64,000 nucleotides of DNA from assembly GCA_964525045.1 (NCBI GenBank), contig CAZGFD010000012.1, positions 1 to 64,000 of the forward strand, written 5' to 3'. The stretch is from G020348185 sp964525045. Its GTDB lineage: Bacteria; Nitrospirota; Nitrospiria; Nitrospirales; UBA8639. Below, piece after piece: positions 1 through 8,525 of this stretch. How positions within the stretch are numbered: the stretch's first letter is position 1; each line of letters opens with the position of its first letter. The notes beneath the pieces are model-generated. The model was not told the origin of the DNA and ran no database searches. It saw only the letters and a program-made list of their open reading frames with translations. A program made the position numbers and the translations under genes.

Positions 1-393
<393 letters not shown>

Positions 394-726
394 AATTGTA
401 TTTACAAGGGCCGCCACTTCAACACACTTTGCGGACTGTACTTGCAGTTATTCAAATGTCAAAGAACTTCCGCTCAAAGGCGAATCTTAAATATATCCAA
501 CCGTTGGATTGATGTCAAGGAAAGATTGATGAAGGAAAACCACTCATCACTTTACCTACAAATCTTGCGGCGGGAACCCATAGAATACACTGTTTGGATC
601 TGATGATGCAAGTAAAAATTACGTTCAAAATTTCCTCTTCAGAGAAAATTTTTCTCTCCTTATAGGATGAGGAGCCAGGCTACGGATAAGGAAAAACTCG
701 AAACCCGCAACCTGAACATGGATTGT
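394..726. other. intergenic region with rRNA leader, promoter and heptamer remnant
   Basis: No gene is supported here. It holds the 16S leader (about 394-483) and its promoter. At 696-720, next to the stop of the rhomboid gene, is a short patch of the GAAACYY heptamer repeat found between many genes of this window. Open frames crossing this stretch are short and antisense to the rRNA or to the neighbouring gene. Confidence 0.6.
490..518 (-). promoter_or_regulatory. rRNA operon promoter, sigma70-type, with palindromic spacer
   Basis: On the minus strand there is a perfect -35 box TTGACA (513-518), a 17-nt spacer and a -10 box TATATT (490-495). This predicts transcription starting near 483, about 90 nt upstream of mature 16S. 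Most of the spacer is a perfect 7+1+7 palindrome at 495-509 (arms ATCCAAC / GTTGGAT). That could be a repressor operator or chance; no regulator is known to me for it. Confidence 0.72.
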
Positions 727-1443
727 TCAATCATACCAAATACGGCGGCGATGAGCAGGATTAAAAAACCGCACATGCGGATGTTTAAACAACCCGATCA
801 ACACCATTCCGGCAACAAATCCGCCAATATGAGCAAAAAAGGCAATACCCCCACCTTCATGTCCCAAGCTCAATCCACCACTAAGGAGTTGCATGAGAAA
901 CCACAAACCCAGAACGACCCCAGCGGGGACATAGAGGGTGTGCATGAAGAACCCCAGGGGAATGAGAATCAACACACGGGCATGTGGGTACAAGAGTATA
1001 TAGGCGCCGAGAATTCCAGAAATTGCACCGCTGGCACCCACCATGGGCACGGTCGAACCTTGGTCGATCACGGCATGACTGAGGGCGGCAAGGATTCCGC
1101 AAGTCGCGTAAAACACCACAAATTTGACGTGGCCCATGACATCTTCAATATTATTTCCAAAAATCCACAGGTACAGCATATTGCCAATCAAATGCATCCA
1201 GCCACCATGGAGAAACATGCTCGACACCAAGGTGCCATAGGCCGGCAGTGCAACAAGCTCTTGGGGCAATTCGGCCTGGCCAAAGACGACAGCGGGTATT
1301 GCGCCAAATTGGTAGACAAACATTTCTCCGGATCTGGGGGGGAGCGACACCTGATAAAAAAACACCAGGACGCATGCCACAATAAATCCAATTGTCATGA
1401 CCGGCGTGATTTCTGTGGGGTTATCGTCGTGAAGGGGAATCAT
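727..1443 (-). CDS. rhomboid family intramembrane serine protease
   Basis: A 238-residue polytopic inner-membrane protein. The rhomboid catalytic serine is in GASGAISG (Ser138) and the catalytic histidine is in AHIGGF (His205). The HGGWMHLIGNM segment (about residues 79-89) supplies the oxyanion-side His/Asn. About six membrane spans are visible. Rhomboids cut membrane proteins within or near the bilayer; the substrate is unknown here. The frame continues upstream into the next gene, but the ATG at 1443 (MIPLHDD) with GGTGA just before it is the likely start. This avoids overlap with the DHH gene, from which it is separated by a heptamer repeat patch. Confidence 0.93.
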   Translation of the reverse strand: MIPLHDDNPTEITPVMTIGFIVACVLVFFYQVSLPPRSGEMFVYQFGAIPAVVFGQAELPQELVALPAYGTLVSSMFLHGGWMHLIGNMLYLWIFGNNIEDVMGHVKFVVFYATCGILAALSHAVIDQGSTVPMVGASGAISGILGAYILLYPHARVLILIPLGFFMHTLYVPAGVVLGLWFLMQLLSGGLSLGHEGGGIAFFAHIGGFVAGMVLIGLFKHPHVRFFNPAHRRRIWYD

Positions 1444-1465
1444 GAATTCACCATATAATAAAAAC

Positions 1466-1513
1466 GTTTCGGGTTTCGCGTTTCGGGCAAGACTAAGAAC
1501 GTTTCGGGTTGAG
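1466..1513. repeat. dispersed GAAACYY heptamer repeat array
   Basis: On the minus strand this spacer reads as degenerate tandem units of about 7 nt, with GAAAC followed by two pyrimidines. On the plus strand it appears as GTTTCGGGTTTCGCGTTTCG and similar. The same pattern recurs in at least eight other gaps between genes of the window. Confidence 0.7.
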
Positions 1514-1525
1514 TCAAAAAACGTG

Positions 1526-2407
1526 TTATTCGGAATCAGATGATTTGAGCTCCGGGGATAGCTGCATGAGATCGTGAGTTGGATCAAGAATGGAAGGTGC
1601 TGTGGGATCCAGTGCAACAGAAAAGCCGGCGGCATGGGTATGGCCGCCTCCTCCATACTGAGAGGCTATTTGGGCGACTGACACACTGCCTGCTCGAGAT
1701 CGGAGACTGAAGTACCGCCGTCCCTCACGTTGGTGCCAAATCACACAAAAAGGATGGTCACGTGATAAGACTTCGCCAATCTGACTCGTGAGAACTGGAC
1801 TGTACACGGCAGGAACCCGTTCTCCATTCAACGTGATCATCACCGCTTCTCCTGTGATCTTTTGCACGAGGGTTTTTTCGGAGCGGAGAATGCCGCCTCC
1901 TTCTACTTCAAGGGTCTCCTGTGAGAGCCCACTCCAGACCGAGAAGTCGTAAGGATAGGAAGCCAGAGCGGAATTGATTTCCCGGCTGTTGGGCAATTGC
2001 CACTGCCAAAGATCCTTATCTTGAATATATTTCAACAGCCAAGGAAGGGGTTCGTCGTGTGCCCATTCCCATGCCAGGACTGCCCCGCTCTTATTGAGAT
2101 CAAAATGCGCATATGATAATCCCGCGAGAGCCGATTGGGCGGTCACATGGTGATCCAAGATGCAAAGGCTGGCCGCCTGCTTGGCGATTCCTTCAATAAT
2201 ATCCCGACCATAACTAAAATCTGCGATCACCACGTGATGATCTTGCAACCCGTCTGGTGGGGGATACCCATGTTTCACAGGATGGAATTGAGCATGAGGA
2301 AAACGTTTCCAAATGGCCCAGGCCGCCCCAAAGCCATCCGCACAATCATCATGATAAAGGACACAGTCTGGAGGCTGGATTTTTTGTGGCTGGTGAAGGC
2401 TGTTCAT
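1526..2407 (-). CDS. DHH/DHHA1-family phosphoesterase
   Basis: A 293-residue cytoplasmic protein. The N-terminal DHH domain shows HDDCADGFGAAW (19-30), IADFSYG (61-67) and the name-giving Asp-His-His at 85-87, which bind two metal ions. The C-terminal DHHA1 domain has the glycine-rich substrate motif GGGGHTHAAGF (252-262). Family members hydrolyse phosphodiester or pyrophosphate bonds, for example in short oligonucleotides, cyclic dinucleotide products or polyphosphate. The exact substrate cannot be told from sequence. The next gene in the same direction is the LOG protein 110 bp upstream, so co-transcription is possible. Confidence 0.9.
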   Translation of the reverse strand: MNSLHQPQKIQPPDCVLYHDDCADGFGAAWAIWKRFPHAQFHPVKHGYPPPDGLQDHHVVIADFSYGRDIIEGIAKQAASLCILDHHVTAQSALAGLSYAHFDLNKSGAVLAWEWAHDEPLPWLLKYIQDKDLWQWQLPNSREINSALASYPYDFSVWSGLSQETLEVEGGGILRSEKTLVQKITGEAVMITLNGERVPAVYSPVLTSQIGEVLSRDHPFCVIWHQREGRRYFSLRSRAGSVSVAQIASQYGGGGHTHAAGFSVALDPTAPSILDPTHDLMQLSPELKSSDSE

Positions 2408-2517
2408 TTTACCCCTTAAGTCTTTATACGCCCATGGACAACATCTCAGGCCTCTTTATTCTTACAAAACATACAAGCCCCGGAGCCCGACCGCAAGTTG
2501 GAAAAACATTTAAGGGA

Positions 2518-3642
2518 TTAGGCCACAGTACAGGGTGAAGGAGATTCGGTGGGATTTGGTTGAGAAGAGGATGCATTGAGCCAGTCGATCAATTGCCGAA
2601 GGCGTCCGGTATCTTTTCGGTTATAGTGAAAGGCCAATCTGGGCAGCTCTGATAAATCGGGTTCATCGTGTTCTTCGGGCAGCGCTGAAGATTGAATAAA
2701 CTGGCCCGTGACCACCAGGTCCGGGAATAGTTGATTCAGTTGCGCCAAATGATCTGGGGCGAGAGGATGGTGGAGTCGAAGGACAAGCTGGTCCTTCACA
2801 AATCGATAGGAATGGTAATTTCGATAAAAGGTTGCAATTTCCTCTACCGCCCCGTCTTCCTCATGAAAAATCTTGAACAAGCCTAAATCGATGTCACTGA
2901 TGAACCCTCGGGCGAGCAACTGGTCGTTGACGAAATCCATCCACCGCTCCCAATAATCACAGCCCGGTGCTTCCAAGCAGACCACAGGTGTCAGATTGGC
3001 CTTGCCTGTTTGAATCAACGTCAGGACCTCAAATCCTTCATCAAGTGTCCCGAATCCGCCTGGGAACAATGCTGTCGCGTGAGATTCTTTCACGAACAAC
3101 AGTTTTCTGGAAAAAAAGTATTTCAAGTGAACGAGTTTCTCATTATCCGCAATCACCGCATTCGGGCCTTGTTCAAAGGGAAGCATAATATTCACGCCAA
3201 AACTATTCTTGTGACCGGCTCCCTCGTGGCCGGCGAGCATAATCCCGGGGCCTGCCCCTGTGATCACCATGAAGCCACGCTCACTTAGCAAGCGCCCAAA
3301 CCGATATCCCAGTTGATAGTTCGGATCTTCGGGGGGGGTCCGGGCCGAGCCGAAGATACTGACTTTTCGAGTCCGCCGATAAGGATGAAAAACCTTAAAC
3401 CCATACCGGAGTTCTTTGAGGGCCCGATTCATTATCTTGATGTTCAGCACATCAACGTCGGCTTCATGGAGTTTGATCACACTCAGGAGCATCTCTTTGA
3501 GGAGCGTCGCCTTCGGGTCGCTTTCGGGCATGGAACAGAGCTTTTCAATGGCGCGAATCCTCTCCTGATCGGTTTTTGAAAGAACGAGATCCTCGGATAT
3601 TTGATCATTTATGGAAGAGTCAAATTCCTGATTCGTTAACAT
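2518..3642 (-). CDS. LOG family (TIGR00730-type) Rossmann-fold protein, long form
   Basis: A 374-residue protein with a central LOG domain (about 90-280). It shows FGSAR (97-101), GAGPGIM (129-135) and the diagnostic PGGFGTLDE (194-202). Family members cleave the N-glycosidic bond of nucleoside 5'-monophosphates, releasing a free base and ribose 5-phosphate. Both the N-terminal helical extension (1-90) and the C-terminal 90 residues go beyond the ~190-residue core. This recalls the longer PpnN-type nucleosidases, though I cannot assign it to that group. Many bacterial members are mislabelled lysine decarboxylase. Confidence 0.88.
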   Translation of the reverse strand: MLTNQEFDSSINDQISEDLVLSKTDQERIRAIEKLCSMPESDPKATLLKEMLLSVIKLHEADVDVLNIKIMNRALKELRYGFKVFHPYRRTRKVSIFGSARTPPEDPNYQLGYRFGRLLSERGFMVITGAGPGIMLAGHEGAGHKNSFGVNIMLPFEQGPNAVIADNEKLVHLKYFFSRKLLFVKESHATALFPGGFGTLDEGFEVLTLIQTGKANLTPVVCLEAPGCDYWERWMDFVNDQLLARGFISDIDLGLFKIFHEEDGAVEEIATFYRNYHSYRFVKDQLVLRLHHPLAPDHLAQLNQLFPDLVVTGQFIQSSALPEEHDEPDLSELPRLAFHYNRKDTGRLRQLIDWLNASSSQPNPTESPSPCTVA

Positions 3643-3797
3643 TCCTAAAGTCCTTTCTAGAAAGAGCGGTCATCCCCCTCGTCTCATACCATTCCTCTTT
3701 ATTATCCTACCAGCCAATTCCCTTGGGTACCAACGGTAAACAAAGGTTCCTTCCATGCGGTAAGGACTTCCCAGGAGCAGGGGTGGCAGGGAACCCA

Positions 3798-3827
3798 TTG
3801 TATTAAGGAATCCCAGTCACCTATAAT
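3798..3827 (+). promoter_or_regulatory. candidate sigma70 promoter for dus
   Basis: TTGTAT (3798-3803), an 18-nt spacer and a perfect TATAAT (3822-3827) stand about 35 nt before the chosen dus start. The strong -10 is convincing; the -35 is weak. Confidence 0.45.
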
Positions 3828-3862
3828 TTTTGTTCCATCAGGCTTGAAGATTGTATCCTCAA

Positions 3863-5026
3863 ATGAATGGGACCCTTGTTACCAAAAAAGACATGAGTTT
3901 CTGGCATCAACTTTCTCAACCGATTATCGGACTTGCCCCAATGGATGGGGTCACCGATTCCGTGTTCCGTCGAGTGGTAGCGGAAAAGGGGAAACCCGAT
4001 GTCATCTTCACAGAATTCACAAATGTGGGAGATATCTGTCGGGGAAGAGGGGCTGGCTTGGACAGTTTGTGCTATTCGGATTTGGAACGTCCGATTATCG
4101 CGCAACTCTATGGGAAAGACCCGGAATTATTTTTCCAAGCAGCCCAAGTCGTAGGAGCTTTGGGCTTCGACGGATTAGATATCAACATGGGCTGCCCTTC
4201 AAAGAATGTGGCGTCATCCGGAAGCGGGGCCGCCTTGATCCGAACTCCGGAGCTGGCACAGCGCATCCTCAAATCGGCGCGGCGAGGACTTGACGCCTGG
4301 GCCTACGGCGATAAGCTGAGTGAATCCGGACTGCGGCCCGCAGTGATCGAATCCATCCATACGGCCAACCGCCGACGGGGAACCTCCACCGATTCGGTTC
4401 CCCGACGCGTGATTCCTCTTTCAGTGAAAACGCGACTTGGATACGAGACTGACATTATCGAAGAATGGAGCGACAGTTTAATCCGGGGAAAACCCGAAGT
4501 GATTTCCATTCATGGCCGAACGCTCTCCCAAATGTATCGGGGCCGATCGAATTGGGACTCCATTGCCTTAGCCGCTGCACGCATTAGAGCTCAGGGAATT
4601 CTGGTTCTTGGAAACGGAGATATTGCCTCGTTGGATGATGCCTTACAACGGATCCGTCAAGCCAACGTCAACGGTGTGCTCATTGGACGAGCGGCGCTGG
4701 GCAATCCCTGGCTCTTCAATAACCTGGTGGGCCTTCGAGAGATCTTCCACATGAAAGGGAAAGAAGAAATCCCTCCTTCCAGGATTAGTCTAGAAGACCG
4801 ATTTCAGATGATGGTCGAACATGCCGAGATATTCGAATCGGTCCACGGGGTGGAAAAGTTTCCCCGGATGCGAAAACATCTGGGATGGTACTGTTCCAGT
4901 TTCCCCCACGCGGCTTCCATCCGGGCGAAAATGGTGAGGACCAGCTCTAGTCAGGATGTTGCGAATATTCTGGCAACCTATACCGCTTCCCAAGAGACCA
5001 TGAGTTCCCTGGCTTCTGTTCTCTAA
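3863..5026 (+). CDS. dus: tRNA-dihydrouridine synthase
   Basis: An FMN-dependent enzyme that reduces uridine to dihydrouridine in the tRNA D-loop. The TIM-barrel start is IIGLAPMDGVTD. The catalytic cysteine lies in DINMGCPSKNV (Cys111 from this start), and SVKTRLG, ISIHGRT, GNGDI and GVLIGRAALGNPW follow in the usual order. Between the barrel helix after GCPSKN and SVKTRLG there is a charged insert of about 45 residues that ordinary Dus enzymes lack. The frame could also start at TTG 3851 or ATG 3893. No start has a clear ribosome site; 3863 was chosen as the first ATG. maf follows after 26 bp, so the two are probably co-transcribed. Confidence 0.92.
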   Translation: MNGTLVTKKDMSFWHQLSQPIIGLAPMDGVTDSVFRRVVAEKGKPDVIFTEFTNVGDICRGRGAGLDSLCYSDLERPIIAQLYGKDPELFFQAAQVVGALGFDGLDINMGCPSKNVASSGSGAALIRTPELAQRILKSARRGLDAWAYGDKLSESGLRPAVIESIHTANRRRGTSTDSVPRRVIPLSVKTRLGYETDIIEEWSDSLIRGKPEVISIHGRTLSQMYRGRSNWDSIALAAARIRAQGILVLGNGDIASLDDALQRIRQANVNGVLIGRAALGNPWLFNNLVGLREIFHMKGKEEIPPSRISLEDRFQMMVEHAEIFESVHGVEKFPRMRKHLGWYCSSFPHAASIRAKMVRTSSSQDVANILATYTASQETMSSLASVL

Positions 5027-5052
5027 TCAGCCACACCTATCTCTTCCCCATT

Positions 5053-5682
5053 ATGCAAGTCATTCTGGCTTCGACTTCCCCACGTCGCAAGGAACTTCTG
5101 GCATTATTGAAGATTCCATTTTCCGCGATAGATCCGGATTGCGATGAAGATGAACGGGGAGTCCGGTCGGCCAAAGAGTTGGTCCAACACCTGGCATGCC
5201 AAAAAGCGCACTCGGTCGCGAATCGTTTTCCTGGGGCCTTGGTGTTGGGAGGGGATACCCTTATCGAGATCGAGGGGAACATCCTGGGTAAGCCTCAGAA
5301 TTTACCCGAAGCCGCGACCATGCTCCAGCATCTGAGTGGCCGCATGCATCAAGTGCATTCAGGGTTTGCGCTGGTCTGCGTGACCACGAAAAGAACGTTG
5401 ACCAGAGTGGAAACCGTTCAGGTCCACATGAAAGAGCTGTCGGTATCTGAGGTTCAAGCCTATCTTGCAACAGGGGAAAGTCTGGGAAAGGCCGGTGCTT
5501 ATTGCATACAAGAACAGGGTGGGGACTTGATCGAAAAAATATCGGGGGATTTTCCTGCCGTAGTTGGTTTACCTCTTAAGGAGGTCGCAGTGTTCTTGGA
5601 AAAGGAAGGAGTAGACCTCCCAGTCAACATCGAGGAGATTTACCGACAGAAGCCCTATCCGAGGTGGAAGGAGTTCGCCTAG
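5053..5682 (+). CDS. maf: Maf-family nucleotide pyrophosphatase
   Basis: A 209-residue house-cleaning enzyme that hydrolyses non-canonical or damaged nucleoside triphosphates to monophosphates, or dTTP/UTP in the YhdE group. Visible motifs are ASTSPRRKELL at the N-terminus, GGDT with the catalytic Asp, GKP, LSGRMHQVHSG and the C-terminal GLPLKEV. The usual GADT is GGDT here, a mild variation. The gene lies just downstream of dus and is followed by two strong stem-loops at 5690-5740. Confidence 0.93.
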   Translation: MQVILASTSPRRKELLALLKIPFSAIDPDCDEDERGVRSAKELVQHLACQKAHSVANRFPGALVLGGDTLIEIEGNILGKPQNLPEAATMLQHLSGRMHQVHSGFALVCVTTKRTLTRVETVQVHMKELSVSEVQAYLATGESLGKAGAYCIQEQGGDLIEKISGDFPAVVGLPLKEVAVFLEKEGVDLPVNIEEIYRQKPYPRWKEFA

Positions 5683-5689
5683 CGCTATA

Positions 5690-5740
5690 GCGGGGTTTCG
5701 CCCCCGCACGACGAGCCCCTTTTGTGTCGGCAAAAGGGGC
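5690..5740 (+). terminator. two stem-loops after maf, possible terminator
   Basis: The first hairpin (5690-5707) has a 6-bp GC stem. The second (5715-5740) has a perfect 10-bp stem, GCCCCTTTTG / CAAAAGGGGC, with a 6-nt loop. It begins 32 nt after the maf stop. There is no T-tract, so intrinsic termination is uncertain; it may instead protect the 3' end of the transcript. Confidence 0.5.
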
Positions 5741-6115
5741 GAAAACAATTCCCGCCTGTCCGGGGTCCTTCGGATTCCATCGGTACAGCACTGAATCAAA
5801 TGGCTACGGAACTCGCTCCGCTCAAACAGTCCTCGTCGAGTAGTTGGATTCGGAACTGTGACTCAGCCACCCCTGAGGGGGATGGAAGCACGCTTTTGTT
5901 ATACTTTTCTTAACTGCTAACAATAGAGGCTTGCCCAACCTCTCATCTTTTATAAATGCTCTTCTTTATTGAGGAACTATGGTTAATAAACCAATACATT
6001 ATTTAGTGCCTCAATTGCATTAAATATACAATATATTGAATATTATTCAAATTCATTAGAATTCCCCAAAACTAGCTACTATTTTAATACTAAATTATTC
6101 TAAATTAGTACTTGT
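5741..6115. other. gene-free left flank of the AT-rich Fic insert
   Basis: No gene is supported here. Composition changes abruptly at about 5930 from host-like to strongly AT-rich. This marks the left boundary of the segment that carries the fic gene. No tRNA, direct repeat pair or integrase that would explain an insertion is visible within the window. Confidence 0.5.
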
Positions 6116-6165
6116 TTGACTTTTTTAAAATACTAAATTAGTATTTATTAGTATTTAATTAGTAA
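6116..6165 (+). promoter_or_regulatory. fic promoter with AT-rich iterated operator-like repeats
   Basis: TTGACT (6116-6121), a 17-nt spacer and TAGTAT (6139-6144) form a good sigma70 promoter about 45 nt before the fic ATG. Overlapping the -10 are the inverted repeat AATACT-N5-AGTATT (6129-6145) and a 10-bp tandem repeat, TTAGTATTTA, at 6138-6147 and 6148-6157, with a third degenerate unit after it. A partial copy also precedes the -35 (about 6084-6112). Such geometry suits an autorepressor; the Fic protein's C-terminal winged helix is a candidate, by inference. Confidence 0.55.
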
Positions 6166-6187
6166 TTTAAAACTGCTTGGATTTTTC

Positions 6188-7525
6188 ATGGTACTCATAG
6201 CCCCTCCTCCAAAAATAGGAGAAATTTTATCTCAGGACCCAACCGGGATTTCTGAATTGATGAAAAAAGCTCAAACTCAAGACTTTCAAAAAATCCTTCA
6301 ATTAGCAAACTACCATTATATGCACTGGCACAAGGTTCGATATTATCGACCCATGCCGGAAGGGGTATCCCCAGAAGAAATCTGGTTTTTTTTGAAACTC
6401 GGTCGTGAGTCAAATAAAAAGAATGTTCCTTTTTTTGACAAGAATAATAACCCTTTTTCATATTGGGTTCCGGATTCTTTATTAAAGATACTCCACGAAA
6501 TTGATTTGGGTGTTGGGGGAACGATCAGGACAGATCGCCCAGGCTTCCCTCCCCCAAAGGAGGAATATATTGTCAGCTCTCTAATGGAAGAAGCCATAGC
6601 TTCTAGCCAACTGGAGGGAGCTGGGACAACCCGTCAGGTAGCCAAAGAAATGCTACGATCAGGGAGGAAACCAAAAGACAAAAGCGAACAAATGATTTTA
6701 AATAATTGGGAAAGCATGAACTATATTCGTCACAACCGAAATAAAAAATTCACACCTGAAAGGTTATTGCAGCTTCACAGTATTTTAACCCTGGACACTA
6801 TGAAAAATCCTGAGGAAGCCGGAAGGTTGAGAACAAGCGATGATATAGAAGTCGAATATAACCAACAAACGGTTCATATCCCTCCTTTAGCTATTAGTTT
6901 AAAAGAAAGAATCGAAAAATTATGTGATTTTGCTAATCGGGATGATGAGGAAAATTGGATTCATCCGGTATTAAAAGCCGCAATGATTCATTTTAGGTTG
7001 GCATATGATCATCCATTCACCGATGGAAATGGGCGAACGGCCCGTCAATTAATGTATTGGTATTTACTTTCTCGAAAGTATTTTCTTTTTGAATACCTCG
7101 CAATTTCAAAATATTTCATCCAATCTCCAGGGCGTTATGTACGCTCTTATCTCTACACGGAAAGCGATGGAAATGATTTAACATATTTTCTTCTTTTCAA
7201 CTTGAGAGCCATAAGACGTGCAATTTTAGAATTACGAAGATATATTGTTCGGAAACAAGAAGAGGTTGCTTCTGCTAATGATTCATTAAAATCTCTTAGA
7301 GGTCTCAACCCCCGACAAAAGATCCTACTTCATCATGCCATAGGCCATCCAACAAATCTGTACACTATTGAAACCCATAAAAACCGCCATGCAATCGTGT
7401 ATCAGACAGCAAGAAATGATTTACTTTCTTTAGTTAAAAAAGGATTTCTTCGAAAAGAAAAACAAGGAAAAGAATTTGTTTTTTCTCCAACAAAAAAAAT
7501 ATTGAACAAATTTAGATCTGAGTAA
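6188..7525 (+). CDS. Fic family protein with inhibitory motif and winged-helix C-terminus
   Basis: A 445-residue Fic/DOC protein, predicted to transfer AMP (or another phosphate-containing group) to target hydroxyls. The complete active-site motif HPFTDGNGRTARQ is at 275-287. An (S/T)xxxE(G/N) inhibitory motif, SSQLEG with Glu143, precedes the Fic core, so the enzyme should be autoinhibited (class II layout). A DUF4172-like N-terminal region and a C-terminal winged-helix region (about 370-440) complete the architecture. The gene is much more AT-rich than its neighbours and stands alone with its own promoter and terminator, which suggests horizontal acquisition. No separate antitoxin gene is adjacent. 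Confidence 0.93.
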   Translation: MVLIAPPPKIGEILSQDPTGISELMKKAQTQDFQKILQLANYHYMHWHKVRYYRPMPEGVSPEEIWFFLKLGRESNKKNVPFFDKNNNPFSYWVPDSLLKILHEIDLGVGGTIRTDRPGFPPPKEEYIVSSLMEEAIASSQLEGAGTTRQVAKEMLRSGRKPKDKSEQMILNNWESMNYIRHNRNKKFTPERLLQLHSILTLDTMKNPEEAGRLRTSDDIEVEYNQQTVHIPPLAISLKERIEKLCDFANRDDEENWIHPVLKAAMIHFRLAYDHPFTDGNGRTARQLMYWYLLSRKYFLFEYLAISKYFIQSPGRYVRSYLYTESDGNDLTYFLLFNLRAIRRAILELRRYIVRKQEEVASANDSLKSLRGLNPRQKILLHHAIGHPTNLYTIETHKNRHAIVYQTARNDLLSLVKKGFLRKEKQGKEFVFSPTKKILNKFRSE

Positions 7526-7644
7526 TTGAATTCGGGGGACAATTGTTTTAGGGCTTATGGCCCTTACAAAAGAGGCTCGTTGTGAGGGGGCGAAACTCCC
7601 CAAGAAGTAGATTTATTTTAAATCGAGGACTCGTGAAGAAATGA

Positions 7645-7677
7645 AAAAGGCAGTCCTTTTATAAAGGACTGCCTTTT
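7645..7677. terminator. strong bidirectional intrinsic terminator
   Basis: A perfect 15-bp stem (7645-7659 with 7663-7677) and a 3-nt loop, flanked by A and T runs on the two sides. It serves the fic gene on the plus strand and the PCP-reductase-like gene that ends at 7699 on the minus strand. Confidence 0.9.
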
Positions 7678-7698
7678 AGTATCAGGGTGGTAAGACAA

Positions 7699-8469
7699 TC
7701 ACATAAACTTCATAAACTTTTCTTTCGCTTCGTCCATCAATTCGGCGGTCACGGTCGTTTGGCCGCGCTCGGTAGCTAATCGCTCGATTTCTTTGCGGGC
7801 CATGGGTTGAATGAAATCAGGAATATTTTTTAGTCGCTCTTCCGCCTCAGGCGACCATGCCAGACCAGATGAGGCATTTTTTGATTCGTCCATCACCTGC
7901 AAGGTGACCGAAGTCAGCCCCTGCTTTTTCGCGTACGTTTCTACACTGCTCCGAACCATGGGTTGGACAAAAGAGGGCAATTTCTCCAATCGCTCACGGG
8001 CATCAGCGGTCCAACTTAACTGTCCATCGGCTGATCCAGTTGAGCTGGTGGTTCCGGTGGTCCCTAATCCCATCTGCGCCACCATGGCAGAAAAAGGACA
8101 ACCCCCTTCACTACCTTCACCTGAGCTGGCACCCGGTTTGGCGCCGGCATTGGCTGAAGGTGCGCCAGCGGCGGCCGGCTGGCCTCCTTGTATTTTTTCA
8201 TTTAAATAAGCGGCCATCTGCCCGGCTCCGGCTCCAACCTCTTCTTTTAATCCTCCCCGTGTCATTTCTAATGGCGCGGGAGACGCTGTTCGCCCTCCAA
8301 GCTGCACCCCCAGCGAACTCACCATTTGGGTTTCCCCAGGGTTGGTGACCATCGAAAACTTGGCGCTGCAGGAAGGACAGGCGAAAAACACACCGAGCGA
8401 CCCTTCGGCCGGTTGTTCCACCTTTTCAAATCCCATATAGGTTTCGCAATTCAAACAAACAAATTTCAT
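7699..8469 (-). CDS. zinc-ribbon protein with two PCP-reductase-type domains
   Basis: A 256-residue protein. CxxC pairs at Cys5/Cys8 and Cys31/Cys34 make an N-terminal zinc ribbon. After a low-complexity Ala/Gly/Ser linker come two copies of the ~45-residue PCP_red domain at 153-197 and 205-250, each with W(S/T).EA.ERL..(L/I)P.F(V/I)QPM.R..(I/V)E..A...G and a closing DE(A/S)K. The domain is known as the C-terminal piece of the light-independent protochlorophyllide reductase subunit ChlB/BchB, but here it has no catalytic partner. The gene is downstream of mrp (56 bp) in the same direction, which suggests a role near Fe-S or cofactor handling. The molecular role is unknown. Confidence 0.82.
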   Translation of the reverse strand: MKFVCLNCETYMGFEKVEQPAEGSLGVFFACPSCSAKFSMVTNPGETQMVSSLGVQLGGRTASPAPLEMTRGGLKEEVGAGAGQMAAYLNEKIQGGQPAAAGAPSANAGAKPGASSGEGSEGGCPFSAMVAQMGLGTTGTTSSTGSADGQLSWTADARERLEKLPSFVQPMVRSSVETYAKKQGLTSVTLQVMDESKNASSGLAWSPEAEERLKNIPDFIQPMARKEIERLATERGQTTVTAELMDEAKEKFMKFM

Positions 8470-8525
8470 GATTGTCCCCTCAACTTATCCCGCTATCGTT
8501 AGAAATAGGGATCCCGGAATAGAAT

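Noticed and set aside
667..1458. 263-codon plus-strand frame over the rhomboid gene
   Set aside because: Exactly antisense to the rhomboid gene, whose motifs are unmistakable; the antisense translation is His/Gln/Asn-rich without a domain.
6188..7525. Fic gene as part of a toxin-antitoxin pair
   Set aside because: The inhibitory motif is within the same protein, and no small antitoxin gene is adjacent.
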